Source of the DNA: Streptomyces sp. CB02923 | GTDB taxonomy: Bacteria > Actinomycetota > Actinomycetes > Streptomycetales > Streptomycetaceae | Assembly: GCF_001905005.1 (NCBI RefSeq) | Contig: NZ_LWKZ01000001.1 | Location: 437,775 to 501,774 of the forward strand | Length of the DNA stretch: 64,000 nucleotides | Direction of reading: 5' to 3' | Part shown: piece by piece, positions 10,401-19,623 of the stretch | How the letters are laid out: every line of letters starts with the position of its first letter | Position numbering within the stretch: the first letter of the stretch is position 1 | Program-made: the position numbers and the translations under genes | Notes under the pieces: generated by a model | Seen by the model: only the letters and a program-made list of their open reading frames with translations | Told to the model about the DNA's origin: nothing | Databases searched by the model: none

Positions 10401-11548
10401 GCCCACGGTCGGTCGGCGCCGTCGCCGGACCACAGGGCGGGTCCGGACGCGGTCAGGGTCGTGGGGGCGGCCTGCCGCTGCGGGACCAGGTGCAGGCGCT
10501 GGACGTCCGCCGGGGCTCCGGCGGCGGGCTCACTGCCGTCCTGGCAGGCGCAGGGCTTGGAGCCGAAGCCCGCGAACCGGTACGCGACCTCCATGATCCG
10601 GTTGCGTTCGGTGCGCCGGAAGTCGGCCTCCAGGTGCACCCCGGCCCGGGTGGCCTGGTCGGCGATCCAGCGCAGCACCTGCGTACCGATGCCGAAGTTG
10701 ACCACCCGGCAGGAGGTGGCGAGCAGCTTCAGGCGCCAGCGGCCCGGCTGCCGCTCCAGCAGGGCCACGCCGACCGCGCCGTGTGAGCCGAAGCGGTCCT
10801 CGACGGTCGTGATCAGCACCTCGTGGTCCGGGTCGGTGAGCAGGGCGCGCAGGTCGGCGTCCGAGTAGTGCACGCCGGTGGCGTTCATCTGGCTGGTGCG
10901 CAGGGTCAGTTCCTCGACGCGCGCGAGGTCGTCCTCGTGGGCGCGGGCGATGCGCATCCGCATGTCCAGGGTGCGCAGGAAGTCCTCGTCCGGGCCGTTG
11001 AAGTCGCTCTGGGCGGCCTCCCGCCGGAACTTCTCCTGGTACATGGCCCGGCGGCGGCGGGCGTCGGTGGTGACGGTGGGCGCGAAGTCGGGCAGGTCCG
11101 GCAGGCCGGCCGCCTCCGGGGCGTCGTAGCAGCGTACGTCCGGCAGGTGGTAGGCGACCTCGGCGCGCTCGGTGTGCTGATCGTCGATGAACGCGAGGGT
11201 GTCCTGCGCGAAGTTCAGCTGCTCGGCGACGGCGCGTACGGCGTCGGACTTGCGGCCCCAGCCGATGTGCGGCAGGACGAAGTACCCGGCGACGCCGAGG
11301 CTCTCCAGCCGGGGCCAGGCGTCGTCGTACTCGTTGCGGCTGGCCACCGACTGGAGGATGCCGCGCTCGTCGAGGGCCTTCAGCGTCTCCAGGACGCCGG
11401 GGCGCAGGGCCAGTTCGTCGTTCTCCAGCAGGGTGCCCTGCCACAGGGTGTTGTCCAGGTCCCAGACCAGGCACTTCACCGCGGGACGTACGGCTGCCTG
11501 CGCCGCGTCCGTGGAAGTCCCGGTCTCCGCCGTCTCGGTGCCCGCCAT
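10397..11548 (-). CDS. fkbH: FkbH-like glyceryl-ACP synthase (HAD superfamily)
   Basis: This protein of about 383 residues has the HAD phosphatase motif WDLDNTLW near the N-terminus and a GNAT-like C-terminal half containing SCRVVNFGIG, where family members carry the Cys that accepts the glyceryl group. FkbH-type enzymes take 1,3-bisphosphoglycerate, dephosphorylate it and load the glyceryl unit onto a discrete ACP. The ACP, acyl-CoA dehydrogenase and 3-hydroxyacyl-CoA dehydrogenase that normally follow in this pathway are all in the same operon. Two ATG starts are possible. ATG 11557 overlaps the KASIII stop, but its GGAGG is only one base away. ATG 11548 sits ten bases after the same GGAGG and is preferred. 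The gene couples to the MFS gene through ATGA. Confidence 0.92.
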   Translation of the reverse strand: MAGTETAETGTSTDAAQAAVRPAVKCLVWDLDNTLWQGTLLENDELALRPGVLETLKALDERGILQSVASRNEYDDAWPRLESLGVAGYFVLPHIGWGRKSDAVRAVAEQLNFAQDTLAFIDDQHTERAEVAYHLPDVRCYDAPEAAGLPDLPDFAPTVTTDARRRRAMYQEKFRREAAQSDFNGPDEDFLRTLDMRMRIARAHEDDLARVEELTLRTSQMNATGVHYSDADLRALLTDPDHEVLITTVEDRFGSHGAVGVALLERQPGRWRLKLLATSCRVVNFGIGTQVLRWIADQATRAGVHLEADFRRTERNRIMEVAYRFAGFGSKPCACQDGSEPAAGAPADVQRLHLVPQRQAAPTTLTASGPALWSGDGADRPWA

Positions 11549-11553
11549 GCCGG

Positions 11554-12558
11554 TCATACCTCCCAGAGGGTCACGGCCCAGGCCGCGACGGGGCTGTTGT
11601 TCAGGACGAGGACGAGGTCGCCGGGCGCCAGTTCGCCGCGGGCCAGCAGCCGGTCCAGGTTGAGCACCACGTCCATGGCGCCGGTGTGCCCGTACGCCTG
11701 GAGGTGCTCGGCGCACACGGGGTGGACGGGCAGGCCGAGCAGGGTCTCGTAGAACTGGAAGGCCGGCGCGGTGACGTTCTGCATGAGGGTGGCGGCGACC
11801 TGCTGCCGTCTTACGCCCGCGTCATCCAGCACCTGACCGACCATGCGCTTGAGATGCTGCTGGCTGTGCAGGGCCAGTTCGAAGCGGTAGCGGTCGGCGG
11901 AGCTGACCTCCTCGTGCCACTCGTACCAGGGGGCGCTTTTGTAGTCGACCTGGAGGAGGTCGTGGAACCTGCCGTCGGTGTGCTGGCGGTGGGCGCGCAG
12001 CACCGGGCGGCCGCCGCGCACCAGGGTCATGGCGAAGGCGCCGTCGCCGACGACGGTGACCGGGTGGCGTACCCGGTCCAGCGCGACCGGGCGGCTGGCG
12101 TGCGCGATCATGACGGACTGCCGGGACGGGTCGGCGACGAGCAGGTCCCTGGCCAGGGCCCAGGCCGAGCTGGAGCCCGTACAGCCCAGGCCGTCCAGGA
12201 CGAAGGAGAACGACGGGGTGAGCCCGGCCTCGTGCGCGACGTGGCCGGAGCCGGAGCCGAGCAGCACTTCGGGGGCGCGGGCGCCGACCACCACCAGGAC
12301 GTCGGGGTCCGGGGCCGCCGGGTCCTTCTCGCGCAGTTCGCGTACGGCTCGGGCGGCGAGTCCGGCGGCCGTCGCCCCGTCGTCGAACCGGCCGACCGTG
12401 CGGATACCGCAGTCGCGGGCGAACTCGGCTTCCTCGCGCGGCAGTTGGCCGAATTCGTCCAGCTTCTCGACGGGTGTCAGCTCGTCGGGAAGGAGGCAGT
12501 GCACGGCCCCCACCCCGACGGCCGTGTCCGTGCTGCCGCCCGTGTCCGTCGTCGTCAT
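11554..12558 (-). CDS. KASIII-like ketoacyl synthase with altered catalytic triad
   Basis: This 334-residue thiolase-fold protein is related to FabH-type KASIII. The nucleophilic Cys is present (Cys126 in GLGCTGSSSAW). However, the position of the FabH catalytic His (the HQAN motif) reads LMQNV, with Met259. The position of the FabH Asn (HGNTS) reads YGHTG, with His291. The spacings Cys126-259 and 259-291 are close to the 132 and 30 of E. coli FabH, so the replacements look genuine. KASIII-like proteins also occur beside FkbH and ACP genes in tetronate pathways, where they join glyceryl-ACP to an acyl chain. Here the altered triad makes acyl transfer as likely as decarboxylative condensation. 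The gene is ATGA-coupled to the acyl-CoA dehydrogenase upstream. Confidence 0.88.
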   Translation of the reverse strand: MTTTDTGGSTDTAVGVGAVHCLLPDELTPVEKLDEFGQLPREEAEFARDCGIRTVGRFDDGATAAGLAARAVRELREKDPAAPDPDVLVVVGARAPEVLLGSGSGHVAHEAGLTPSFSFVLDGLGCTGSSSAWALARDLLVADPSRQSVMIAHASRPVALDRVRHPVTVVGDGAFAMTLVRGGRPVLRAHRQHTDGRFHDLLQVDYKSAPWYEWHEEVSSADRYRFELALHSQQHLKRMVGQVLDDAGVRRQQVAATLMQNVTAPAFQFYETLLGLPVHPVCAEHLQAYGHTGAMDVVLNLDRLLARGELAPGDLVLVLNNSPVAAWAVTLWEV

Positions 12559-13667
12559 CCCCGGCCCGTCCGTACGTGGTCCGCGAGGAGCAGCTGGCTG
12601 ATCTCAGTGCTGCCCTCGATGATCTCCATGAGTTTGGCGTCGCGGTAGGCCCGCGCCACCGGGTGGCCGTCGCGTGCCCCGTGGGAGGCCAGCACCTGGA
12701 CGGCCGTGGCGGCGCCCTTGGTGGCTTCCCTGGAGGCGACGTACTTGGCGACGACGGCCTGGGTGCCCAGCTCCGGCCGGTTGCCGTCCCAGCAGGCGCT
12801 GGCGTGCTCGCAGCACCGCAGGGCGATCTGCTCGGAGACGGCCAGTTCGGCCAGGTGCCGGGCGACCAGCTGGTGGTCGGCGAGCGGCTTGCCGAACTGC
12901 TCCCGGGTCCGCGTGTGCGCCGCCGTGCTGTCCAGGCAGGCGCGCAGGATTCCGGCGCAGCCCCAGGCGACCGAGAGCCGGCCGTAGGTCAGCGCGGCGG
13001 TGGCGAGCAGGGCGACCGGCAGGCCGGCGCCGGACAGCAGGTGCCCGGCCGGTACGCGGACGTCGTCGAGGTGCACGTCGGCGTGGCCGGCGGCCCGGCA
13101 GCCCATCGGGTCCGGCACCCGCTCGATCCGGACGCCCGGGGCGTCGGCGGGTACGACCACCACGGCCGCGCCGGAACCGTACGTCCCGAAGACCACGAGC
13201 AGGCCCGCGTAGGCGGCGCCGGTCACCCAGACCTTCGCGCCGCTGACGTGCACGGTGTCGCCGCCGCGGCGGATCTCCGTGCGCATCGCGGACAGGTCGC
13301 TGCCCGCGCCGCTCTCGGAGAACGCGACACCGGCCGTCTCTCCCCCGGTGAGCCGGGGCAGGAACGTATCGCGCTGTGCCGCGGTGCCGAAGCGCTGCAC
13401 GGTCCAGGCGGCCATGCCCTGCGAGGTCATCAGCGACCGCAGGGAGCCGCACAGGGACCCGGCGTGTGCGGTCAGTTCGCCGTTGGCCCGGCTGTCCAGG
13501 CCCAGGCCGCCGTGTTCCGTGGCGACCTGCGCGCACAGCAGTCCGCGCCGGGACGCCTCCCGTACCGTCTCCGCGGGAATCCGCCCGGCCAGGTCCCACT
13601 CCTCGGCGCGGTCGCCGACGAGTTCACCGAGCGCGGTGGCGGCGTCCGAGGTCGCCTGCGCCGTCAC
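12555..13667 (-). CDS. Acyl-CoA dehydrogenase family flavoprotein (FkbI-like)
   Basis: This 370-residue protein carries the acyl-CoA dehydrogenase signatures FSESGAGSDL (flavin and substrate contact) and EGSTEISQLL near the C-terminus. In methoxymalonyl- and hydroxymalonyl-ACP pathways the FkbI/ZmaE-type enzyme acts on ACP-bound three-carbon intermediates derived from glyceryl-ACP. That role is assigned here from the operon, which also holds FkbH, ACP and FkbK equivalents. The GTG start at 13667 overlaps the ACP stop as GTGA, and its own stop overlaps the KASIII start as ATGA. A role in pyrrole formation from a prolyl carrier was considered but is less likely, because the gene is embedded between the glyceryl-ACP genes. 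Confidence 0.9.
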   Translation of the reverse strand: MTAQATSDAATALGELVGDRAEEWDLAGRIPAETVREASRRGLLCAQVATEHGGLGLDSRANGELTAHAGSLCGSLRSLMTSQGMAAWTVQRFGTAAQRDTFLPRLTGGETAGVAFSESGAGSDLSAMRTEIRRGGDTVHVSGAKVWVTGAAYAGLLVVFGTYGSGAAVVVVPADAPGVRIERVPDPMGCRAAGHADVHLDDVRVPAGHLLSGAGLPVALLATAALTYGRLSVAWGCAGILRACLDSTAAHTRTREQFGKPLADHQLVARHLAELAVSEQIALRCCEHASACWDGNRPELGTQAVVAKYVASREATKGAATAVQVLASHGARDGHPVARAYRDAKLMEIIEGSTEISQLLLADHVRTGRG

Positions 13668-13959
13668 CGCCCTGCCGCTCCTTCGCCGCGCAGCCGCCGG
13701 ACCAGCGCGGTGATGGCGGGCACGGTACGGAAGTTGTCCAGGGTGAGGTCGTCGCCCTCGACGGTGATCTGGAACTCCTGCTCGACGTGCTGGAGCAGTT
13801 CCAGGGAGAACAGTGAGGAGAACGCCCCGGAGGCGAACAGGTCCTGGTCCACGGCCCAGTCGCCGCCGGTGCGGGAACCCAGGAACGCCACCAGGCGCTG
13901 CTGTACGTCGTCCCCGGCGCCGGGTCCGGTCGCCGCGTCGGCCTGGTTGTCGACGGTGG

Positions 13960-13963
<4 letters not shown>
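13664..13963 (-). CDS. Discrete acyl carrier protein (FkbJ-like)
   Basis: This 99-residue acyl carrier protein contains GAFSSLFSLELL, where the first Ser of SSL sits at the usual phosphopantetheine site (most family members have DSL). It probably carries the glyceryl, then hydroxymalonyl, unit made by the neighbouring FkbH-, FkbI- and FkbK-like proteins. It is coupled at both ends: ATG 13963 overlaps the stop of the dehydrogenase gene upstream, and its stop overlaps the GTG of the acyl-CoA dehydrogenase gene. The Asp-to-Ser change just before the attachment Ser is a small deviation from the consensus. Confidence 0.88.
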
Positions 13964-14868
<905 letters not shown>

Positions 14869-14871
14869 TGG

Positions 14872-17800
14872 TCAGGCGCCTTCCGTCACATCGGTCAACA
14901 AGGGCGCGAAGGCGGGGTGTCCGGCGAGGTGGCGCAGGGCCAGCAGGGCCCGTCCGCCGTCCAGGCGGGGGTCCAGGCCGCGCTCGCGCAGCCACTCCCC
15001 CCACAGCCGGCCTTCCACGTCCACGCGCGGCGTGTCCAGGTCGTGGGTCTCGTACAGGGCCATGGTCGACAGCACCGGGTCGCCGGTCTCCAGCGCCCGG
15101 CGGCCCGCGAGGCGTGCCCACTCGGCGACCGGTACGGCGCGGGTCGGTGCGCCCAGCGCACCCAGTTCCGCGAAGAGCGCGGAGAAGGTGGTGGCCTCCT
15201 CGCCGACCAGGTGGTAGGCGCGGCCCGCCGAGCCGGGTTCCCGGCCGAGCTGGACGACGGCGCGGGCCACCAGGTCGATGGGCGCGACCGGCAGCGGCAT
15301 GTCGTCCGCCGGGTGGGCGCCGACGGCCAGGCACGCGGCCACCAGCCGCCAGAGCATGTCCAGGTCGTTGCAGGCGCCGGTGGTGGTGTCGCCGCCGATC
15401 AGGCCGGGGCGGAAGACCCGTACCCGCATGCCGTCCCGTTCGGCCTTGTCCAGGAGGCGTTCGCTGACCCACTTGGAGATGCCGTAGCCGCCGGCCTCGG
15501 GGTCCAGGGGCTGTTCCCGGCGCTCCAGCATCCGGCCTTCGGAGCCGAGGGCCTGGCCGCAGGCGGCGAGGGTGGAGATGTAGCTGATGTCGGTGATGCC
15601 GTGGCGGCGCATCCAGCCGAGGAGGTGGTACGTGGCCAGGGTGTTGGCCGGGCGCAGGACCTCGTACGGCTCGGTGAAGACCACGTGGGCGCCGCAGTGC
15701 ACGACGTGGCCGGTGCGGCGGGCCAGTTCGCCGTCGCGGAAGGTCTCGCACACCTCGGCGATGTCCCGCAGGTCGCCGGGGACGACGTGGACGCGCGCCG
15801 GGTCGGGCTCGGGGAGCCGGAAGCGTACGGCGGCCTCGCGCAGGCGACGGCGGCCGTGGTCCTCGTCGTCGGCGCGGACCAGGCAGTAGACGCGGCTGTC
15901 GCGGTAGCCGGGGTCCTGGAGGAGTTCGTGCAGCAGGAAGGCGCCGACGAAGCCGGTGGCGCCGGTGAGCAGCACGTCCGTGCCGGGCGGGGTGTCGCGC
16001 GGGGTCAGGGGCGGGAGTTCGAGGGCCAGGTCGGCGTCGATGAGGGCGGCGTCGGAGGGGTGCGTGGCGGCGGCCTGCCCGGCCGCGGGGCCGGTGGCCG
16101 CTGCCTCCGTACGGACGAGCGCCTCCGTACGGCCGGACGCCTCCGTACGGCCGGTCGCGCCGCGGATCGCCTCGGCGACGCGGGCGACGGTGGCCCGGCT
16201 GCCGCCGGTGCGGTGGAGGTTGAGCAGCGTGCCGTACCGCTCCTGCACTTCGAGCGTCATCCGCAGGCCGAGGAGGGACGTGCCGCCGAGGGCGCCGAAC
16301 TCGTCGTGCAGGCCGATGCCGTCGATGCCGAACAGTTCCTCCCAGAGGGCGGCCAGCTCGCCTTCGAGGCCGGTGGGGCCGTCGGCGGGGGTGCTCGCCA
16401 CGGCGCGCGGTGCGGGCTCCTGGGCGGCGGCGCCCGGCACCGTGAACACCGAGTCGTCCAGCGCCGAGCAGCGGCGCCGGGTGAACGGGTACGTGGGCAG
16501 CGTGACGCGCCGGCCGGTGCCGTCGTCGAGCGCGCGGGTGTCCACCGGGACGCCGTGCAGCCAGGCGTCCGCGAGCGCCGCGGCGATCCGCTCGTCCAGG
16601 GCGGTGCGGTCCTCGTCCGGGGCGACCGGCAGGACGTGCCGGTCCGGGCCGCTCTCGCCGTCGCCGACGATCAGCAGGTAGGCGTCGGCGGGCAGCGCGT
16701 CGGGCACGGTGCCGTGCTGCTCGGTACGGCGTCCGAGGGCCGCCAGCAGCACGGTGCGTATCCGCTCGGCCTGCTCGCCGGCCGCCGTGACGGCCAGGAC
16801 GGGGCGGCGCGTACCGGCGCGGACCGTGCGGGCGGCGGGCGGGCGGGGCAGGCGCAGGGCGGCGGCCAGCCGGTCGGGGGCCGCGGTGACCACCCGGCGC
16901 TCGGCGAAGTCCTGCCGTCCGACGCGCAGGGTGTGGGCGATGTCCCCGGCCGTGGCGCGGTCCTGGTCGAGCTCGTCGGCCAGGCCGCGGGAGAGCGCGT
17001 CGAGTTCGGTGCGGGTCCGGGCGGAGAGCTGGAGCCGTACGACGGGCCGGGCGGGCGCGGAGGGGCGTACCGGCTCCGGCGGCGGGGCGAGGACGACGGA
17101 GGCGTTGGCGCCGCCCAGGCCCATCGAGTTCACCAGCACCCGGCGGCCGGTGTCGGTGCACCGCTCCAGCTCGGTGGGGACGCGGAAGGGGCTGTCGGCG
17201 AGGACGCCGGGGTCCCGGGCGTGCTCGAACATCGGGTGCGGCACCAGGTGGCCGGTGCGGGCGATGTGGACCGCCTTGATCAGGCCGGCGATGCCGGCGG
17301 CCGATCCGGCGTGCCCGATGTTCGCCTTGACCGTGCCGAGCGCGCAGTGGTTGCGGTCGGACGCGCGCCCGCCCGCCGCACGCAGGCCGTCGATGAGGCC
17401 GCGCAGTTCGACCTGGTCGCCCAGCGGTGTGCCGGAGCCGTGTGCCTCCACGTACCGCAGGTCCGCCGGGTCGGTCCCGGCGACCGTGAGCGCGGCGGAG
17501 ACGACCGAGGCCAGGCCGTCCGGGCTGGGCGCGGTGAAGCCGGGCCGGCGGGCGCCGTCGTTGCCGACGGCGCTGCCGCCGATCACCGCGAGGACCGGGT
17601 CGCCGTCGGCGAGCGCGTCGGCGAGGCGGCGCAGCACGACGACGCCGATGCCGGAGCCCGCGCCGGTGCCGGTGGAGCGGATGTCGAAGGCGCGGCAGTA
17701 GCCGTCCTCGGAGAGCACGCCGCCGGGCTGGTACTGATAGCCGACGGACGGGTACGACAGTCCGCTGCCGCCCGCCAGGGCGATGTCGCACTCCTCCGAC

Positions 17801-18384
17801 AGCAGGCTGAGGACCGCGTAGTGCACGGCGGTCAGCGAGGAGGAGCAGGCGGTCTGCACGGCCAGGGACGGCCCGCGCAGGCCCAGCTTGTAGGAGACGC
17901 GGGGGGCCATGAAGTCGATGCCGCCGCCGAGCTGGGTGGCCAGGTCGTCGAAGGCGGCGGGGCCCTCCGTGCGGGCGCGGGCGTACTGGAGGAGTGTGTT
18001 GTACGTGCTGTTGCTCGCCCCGGCGAAGACGCCGATCTGCGGGCCGTGGTCGCCGTCCGGCAGGTGGCCGGCCCGCTCCAGGCCCTCCCGGCACGCTTCC
18101 AGGAAGAGGCGCTGCTGCGGGTCGATCAGCTCGGCCTCGACGGGCGTGTAGCCGAAGAACTCGGCAGCGAACAGCTCCGGGTCCCCGATCCAGCCGGACC
18201 GGGTCACGAAGCCCGGCGCGGCGGCCGTCCGCGCGGACACACCGCAGCGGCGGAGGTCCTCGTCGGGGATGTCCCGGAGCGAGACCACGCCCTTGTCGAG
18301 GTTGCTCCAGAACTCCTCCGGGGTCGCGGCTTCCGGGAACCGGCAGCCGACGCCCACCACCGCTACGGCGGTCTCGCTGTTCAT
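14872..18384 (-). CDS. AT-less polyketide synthase: KS-ACP-thioester reductase
   Basis: This 1170-residue protein has three recognisable parts. The N-terminal ketosynthase (about 1-430) keeps the active Cys (VQTACSSSL) and both His motifs (EAHGSGTPLGD and KANIGHAG). A linker of roughly 230 residues follows, with no acyltransferase, ketoreductase or dehydratase signature. An ACP (GGTSLL, near 16285) comes next, then a C-terminal short-chain-dehydrogenase-like thioester reductase with LLTGATGFVG and the YGISK catalytic pair. The likely sequence is one condensation with an ACP-bound extender, then NAD(P)H-dependent release as an aldehyde or alcohol. The hydroxymalonyl-ACP genes directly downstream suggest the extender, and the lone carrier and A domain of the operon suggest the starter. 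ATG 18384 is ATGA-coupled to the carrier gene upstream. Confidence 0.92.
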   Translation of the reverse strand: MNSETAVAVVGVGCRFPEAATPEEFWSNLDKGVVSLRDIPDEDLRRCGVSARTAAAPGFVTRSGWIGDPELFAAEFFGYTPVEAELIDPQQRLFLEACREGLERAGHLPDGDHGPQIGVFAGASNSTYNTLLQYARARTEGPAAFDDLATQLGGGIDFMAPRVSYKLGLRGPSLAVQTACSSSLTAVHYAVLSLLSEECDIALAGGSGLSYPSVGYQYQPGGVLSEDGYCRAFDIRSTGTGAGSGIGVVVLRRLADALADGDPVLAVIGGSAVGNDGARRPGFTAPSPDGLASVVSAALTVAGTDPADLRYVEAHGSGTPLGDQVELRGLIDGLRAAGGRASDRNHCALGTVKANIGHAGSAAGIAGLIKAVHIARTGHLVPHPMFEHARDPGVLADSPFRVPTELERCTDTGRRVLVNSMGLGGANASVVLAPPPEPVRPSAPARPVVRLQLSARTRTELDALSRGLADELDQDRATAGDIAHTLRVGRQDFAERRVVTAAPDRLAAALRLPRPPAARTVRAGTRRPVLAVTAAGEQAERIRTVLLAALGRRTEQHGTVPDALPADAYLLIVGDGESGPDRHVLPVAPDEDRTALDERIAAALADAWLHGVPVDTRALDDGTGRRVTLPTYPFTRRRCSALDDSVFTVPGAAAQEPAPRAVASTPADGPTGLEGELAALWEELFGIDGIGLHDEFGALGGTSLLGLRMTLEVQERYGTLLNLHRTGGSRATVARVAEAIRGATGRTEASGRTEALVRTEAAATGPAAGQAAATHPSDAALIDADLALELPPLTPRDTPPGTDVLLTGATGFVGAFLLHELLQDPGYRDSRVYCLVRADDEDHGRRRLREAAVRFRLPEPDPARVHVVPGDLRDIAEVCETFRDGELARRTGHVVHCGAHVVFTEPYEVLRPANTLATYHLLGWMRRHGITDISYISTLAACGQALGSEGRMLERREQPLDPEAGGYGISKWVSERLLDKAERDGMRVRVFRPGLIGGDTTTGACNDLDMLWRLVAACLAVGAHPADDMPLPVAPIDLVARAVVQLGREPGSAGRAYHLVGEEATTFSALFAELGALGAPTRAVPVAEWARLAGRRALETGDPVLSTMALYETHDLDTPRVDVEGRLWGEWLRERGLDPRLDGGRALLALRHLAGHPAFAPLLTDVTEGA

Positions 18385-18797
18385 CGCGCGGCGGACCCTT
18401 CCGGCTGCTGCGGTCCGGCGGCGTCCGTACGGCCGCGCCGGGCGCTGCCGAGCAGGCGGCCGCGGCCTGCCTGGGCGGCCGCGGGGGCCGGGGCCTCGGT
18501 CTCGTACGAGGGGTCCAGCAGGCGGGCCTGGGCGCGCACCGTGTCGTGCCGGAACAGCTCGGCGACCTCCAGCTCGCGGCCCGTCCGGTCGGACAGCTCG
18601 TCGCTGAGCATGACCAGCAGCATCGAGTTGCCGCCCGCTTCGAAGAAGCCGGTGTCCAGGGGCACCTCGTCGGTGGCCAGGACGTCCTGCCACGCCTGGC
18701 GGACGAGCGCGAGCGGGTCCGCGGGTATGGACGCGGTGTCTTCGGGGTCTGCGGGGTTCGCCACGGGGGCCTCCGGGAGGGTTTCGGTTTCAGACAC
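18381..18797 (-). CDS. Discrete peptidyl carrier protein
   Basis: This 138-residue protein contains one carrier domain. GFFEAGGNSMLL holds the phosphopantetheine Ser. The flanks are low complexity: an acidic N-terminal 30 residues and an Ala/Arg/Pro-rich C-terminal 50. It is fused to no A domain, so it must be loaded in trans; the A domain at 7487-9061 in the same operon is the obvious candidate. It would present the acyl or aminoacyl group to the KS encoded next door. The GTG start at 18797 lies inside the end of the TIM-barrel gene (8 bp overlap), and its stop overlaps the KS gene start as ATGA. I chose GTG because the reading upstream of it is arginine-rich shadow. Confidence 0.85.
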   Translation of the reverse strand: MSETETLPEAPVANPADPEDTASIPADPLALVRQAWQDVLATDEVPLDTGFFEAGGNSMLLVMLSDELSDRTGRELEVAELFRHDTVRAQARLLDPSYETEAPAPAAAQAGRGRLLGSARRGRTDAAGPQQPEGSAAR

Positions 18798-19623
18798 GCC
18801 GCGCCGCCGCGGTGTCGAAGAAGTCGCGGGACCGGGCCATCGCCCGGCCGACCTTGTCGTAGGCGTTCTCCGGGTCGGAGAACGGGCCGACCTCGACGCC
18901 GACCCAGCCGGCGTCGACGGCGAGCAGCTGTTCGGTGAAGGCGGCCATGTCCGCGACGCCCTCACCCGGCACCAGGTGCTCGTGGTACGTGCCGTTGGAG
19001 TCGGAGTAGTCCACGCTGTTGACCCGGCCGGACAGCCGGCCCACCTCGGAGGCGGCCACCCCGGCGACGACCAGGTGGGAGACGTCGACGTTCGCCTGGA
19101 GGGCCGGGGAGCCGACGTCGTCCAGCAGCCGTACGAGGTCGTCGACGTCGGTGACGAGGGAGGTCTGCATCGGCTCGGGCTTGACGCTGAGCGCGATGCC
19201 GCGCGCCTCGGCGTAGTCGGCGAGGCGGCGGACCGACGCGGCCAGCAGTTGCCGCTGCGCCTCCTCGGGCCACATGGCGCGCCAGAACCAGTCGCCGAGG
19301 AGCATTTTCATGACCTCGCCGCCGAGTTCCCGGGTGAGGTCGATGTGCGCTTCGGCGCGCTTGAGGTGGAACTCCCGTACGACGTCGCGGAAATCACTGA
19401 GGCCGAAGGCGTGACAGGCCGTCAGGCTGATGGGAAGGCCCACCGCGTCCGCGTCGTTGCGGAATTGCAGCAGCCGTTCCTGTTCCAGTTCCATCGCCTC
19501 TTCGACGATGCAGATCCATTCGGCGCCCAGTTCCGCAGCGGCCCGCCACGCGTCCTTGCCCTGATACGGGGAACCGTAGAACGCCTGGTCCACCAGCAGC
19601 CCGAGGCTTACTTGACTGGTCAT
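18790..19623 (-). CDS. Sugar isomerase/epimerase-like TIM-barrel protein
   Basis: This 277-residue protein of the xylose isomerase-like / AP endonuclease 2 TIM-barrel superfamily includes hydroxypyruvate isomerase, sugar epimerases and inosose dehydratases among its relatives. Conserved acidic and His positions include CIVEEAMELEQ, SVKPEPMQ, NVDVSH and VGVEVGPF, consistent with a divalent-metal site. It is the first gene of the ten-gene operon. Its substrate cannot be read from the sequence. Because hydroxypyruvate isomerases interconvert hydroxypyruvate and tartronate semialdehyde, a role on the C3 hydroxymalonyl intermediates or on the aldehyde released by the reductase is conceivable (inference only). 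ATG 19623 follows AGGAG by about 11 bases. Confidence 0.85.
   Translation of the reverse strand: MTSQVSLGLLVDQAFYGSPYQGKDAWRAAAELGAEWICIVEEAMELEQERLLQFRNDADAVGLPISLTACHAFGLSDFRDVVREFHLKRAEAHIDLTRELGGEVMKMLLGDWFWRAMWPEEAQRQLLAASVRRLADYAEARGIALSVKPEPMQTSLVTDVDDLVRLLDDVGSPALQANVDVSHLVVAGVAASEVGRLSGRVNSVDYSDSNGTYHEHLVPGEGVADMAAFTEQLLAVDAGWVGVEVGPFSDPENAYDKVGRAMARSRDFFDTAAARRV

Noticed and set aside
11549..11557. ATG 11557 as the start of the fkbH-like gene
   Set aside because: GGAGG lies only one base before it. ATG 11548 has normal spacing. The overlap pattern keeps 11557 possible, so it is noted in the entry.
12555..13667. Acyl-CoA dehydrogenase as a PltE/RedW-type prolyl-carrier oxidase
   Set aside because: It is translationally coupled between the glyceryl-ACP carrier and the KASIII/FkbH genes, which is the FkbI context, and is 10 kb from the proline-like A domain. 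Not fully excluded.
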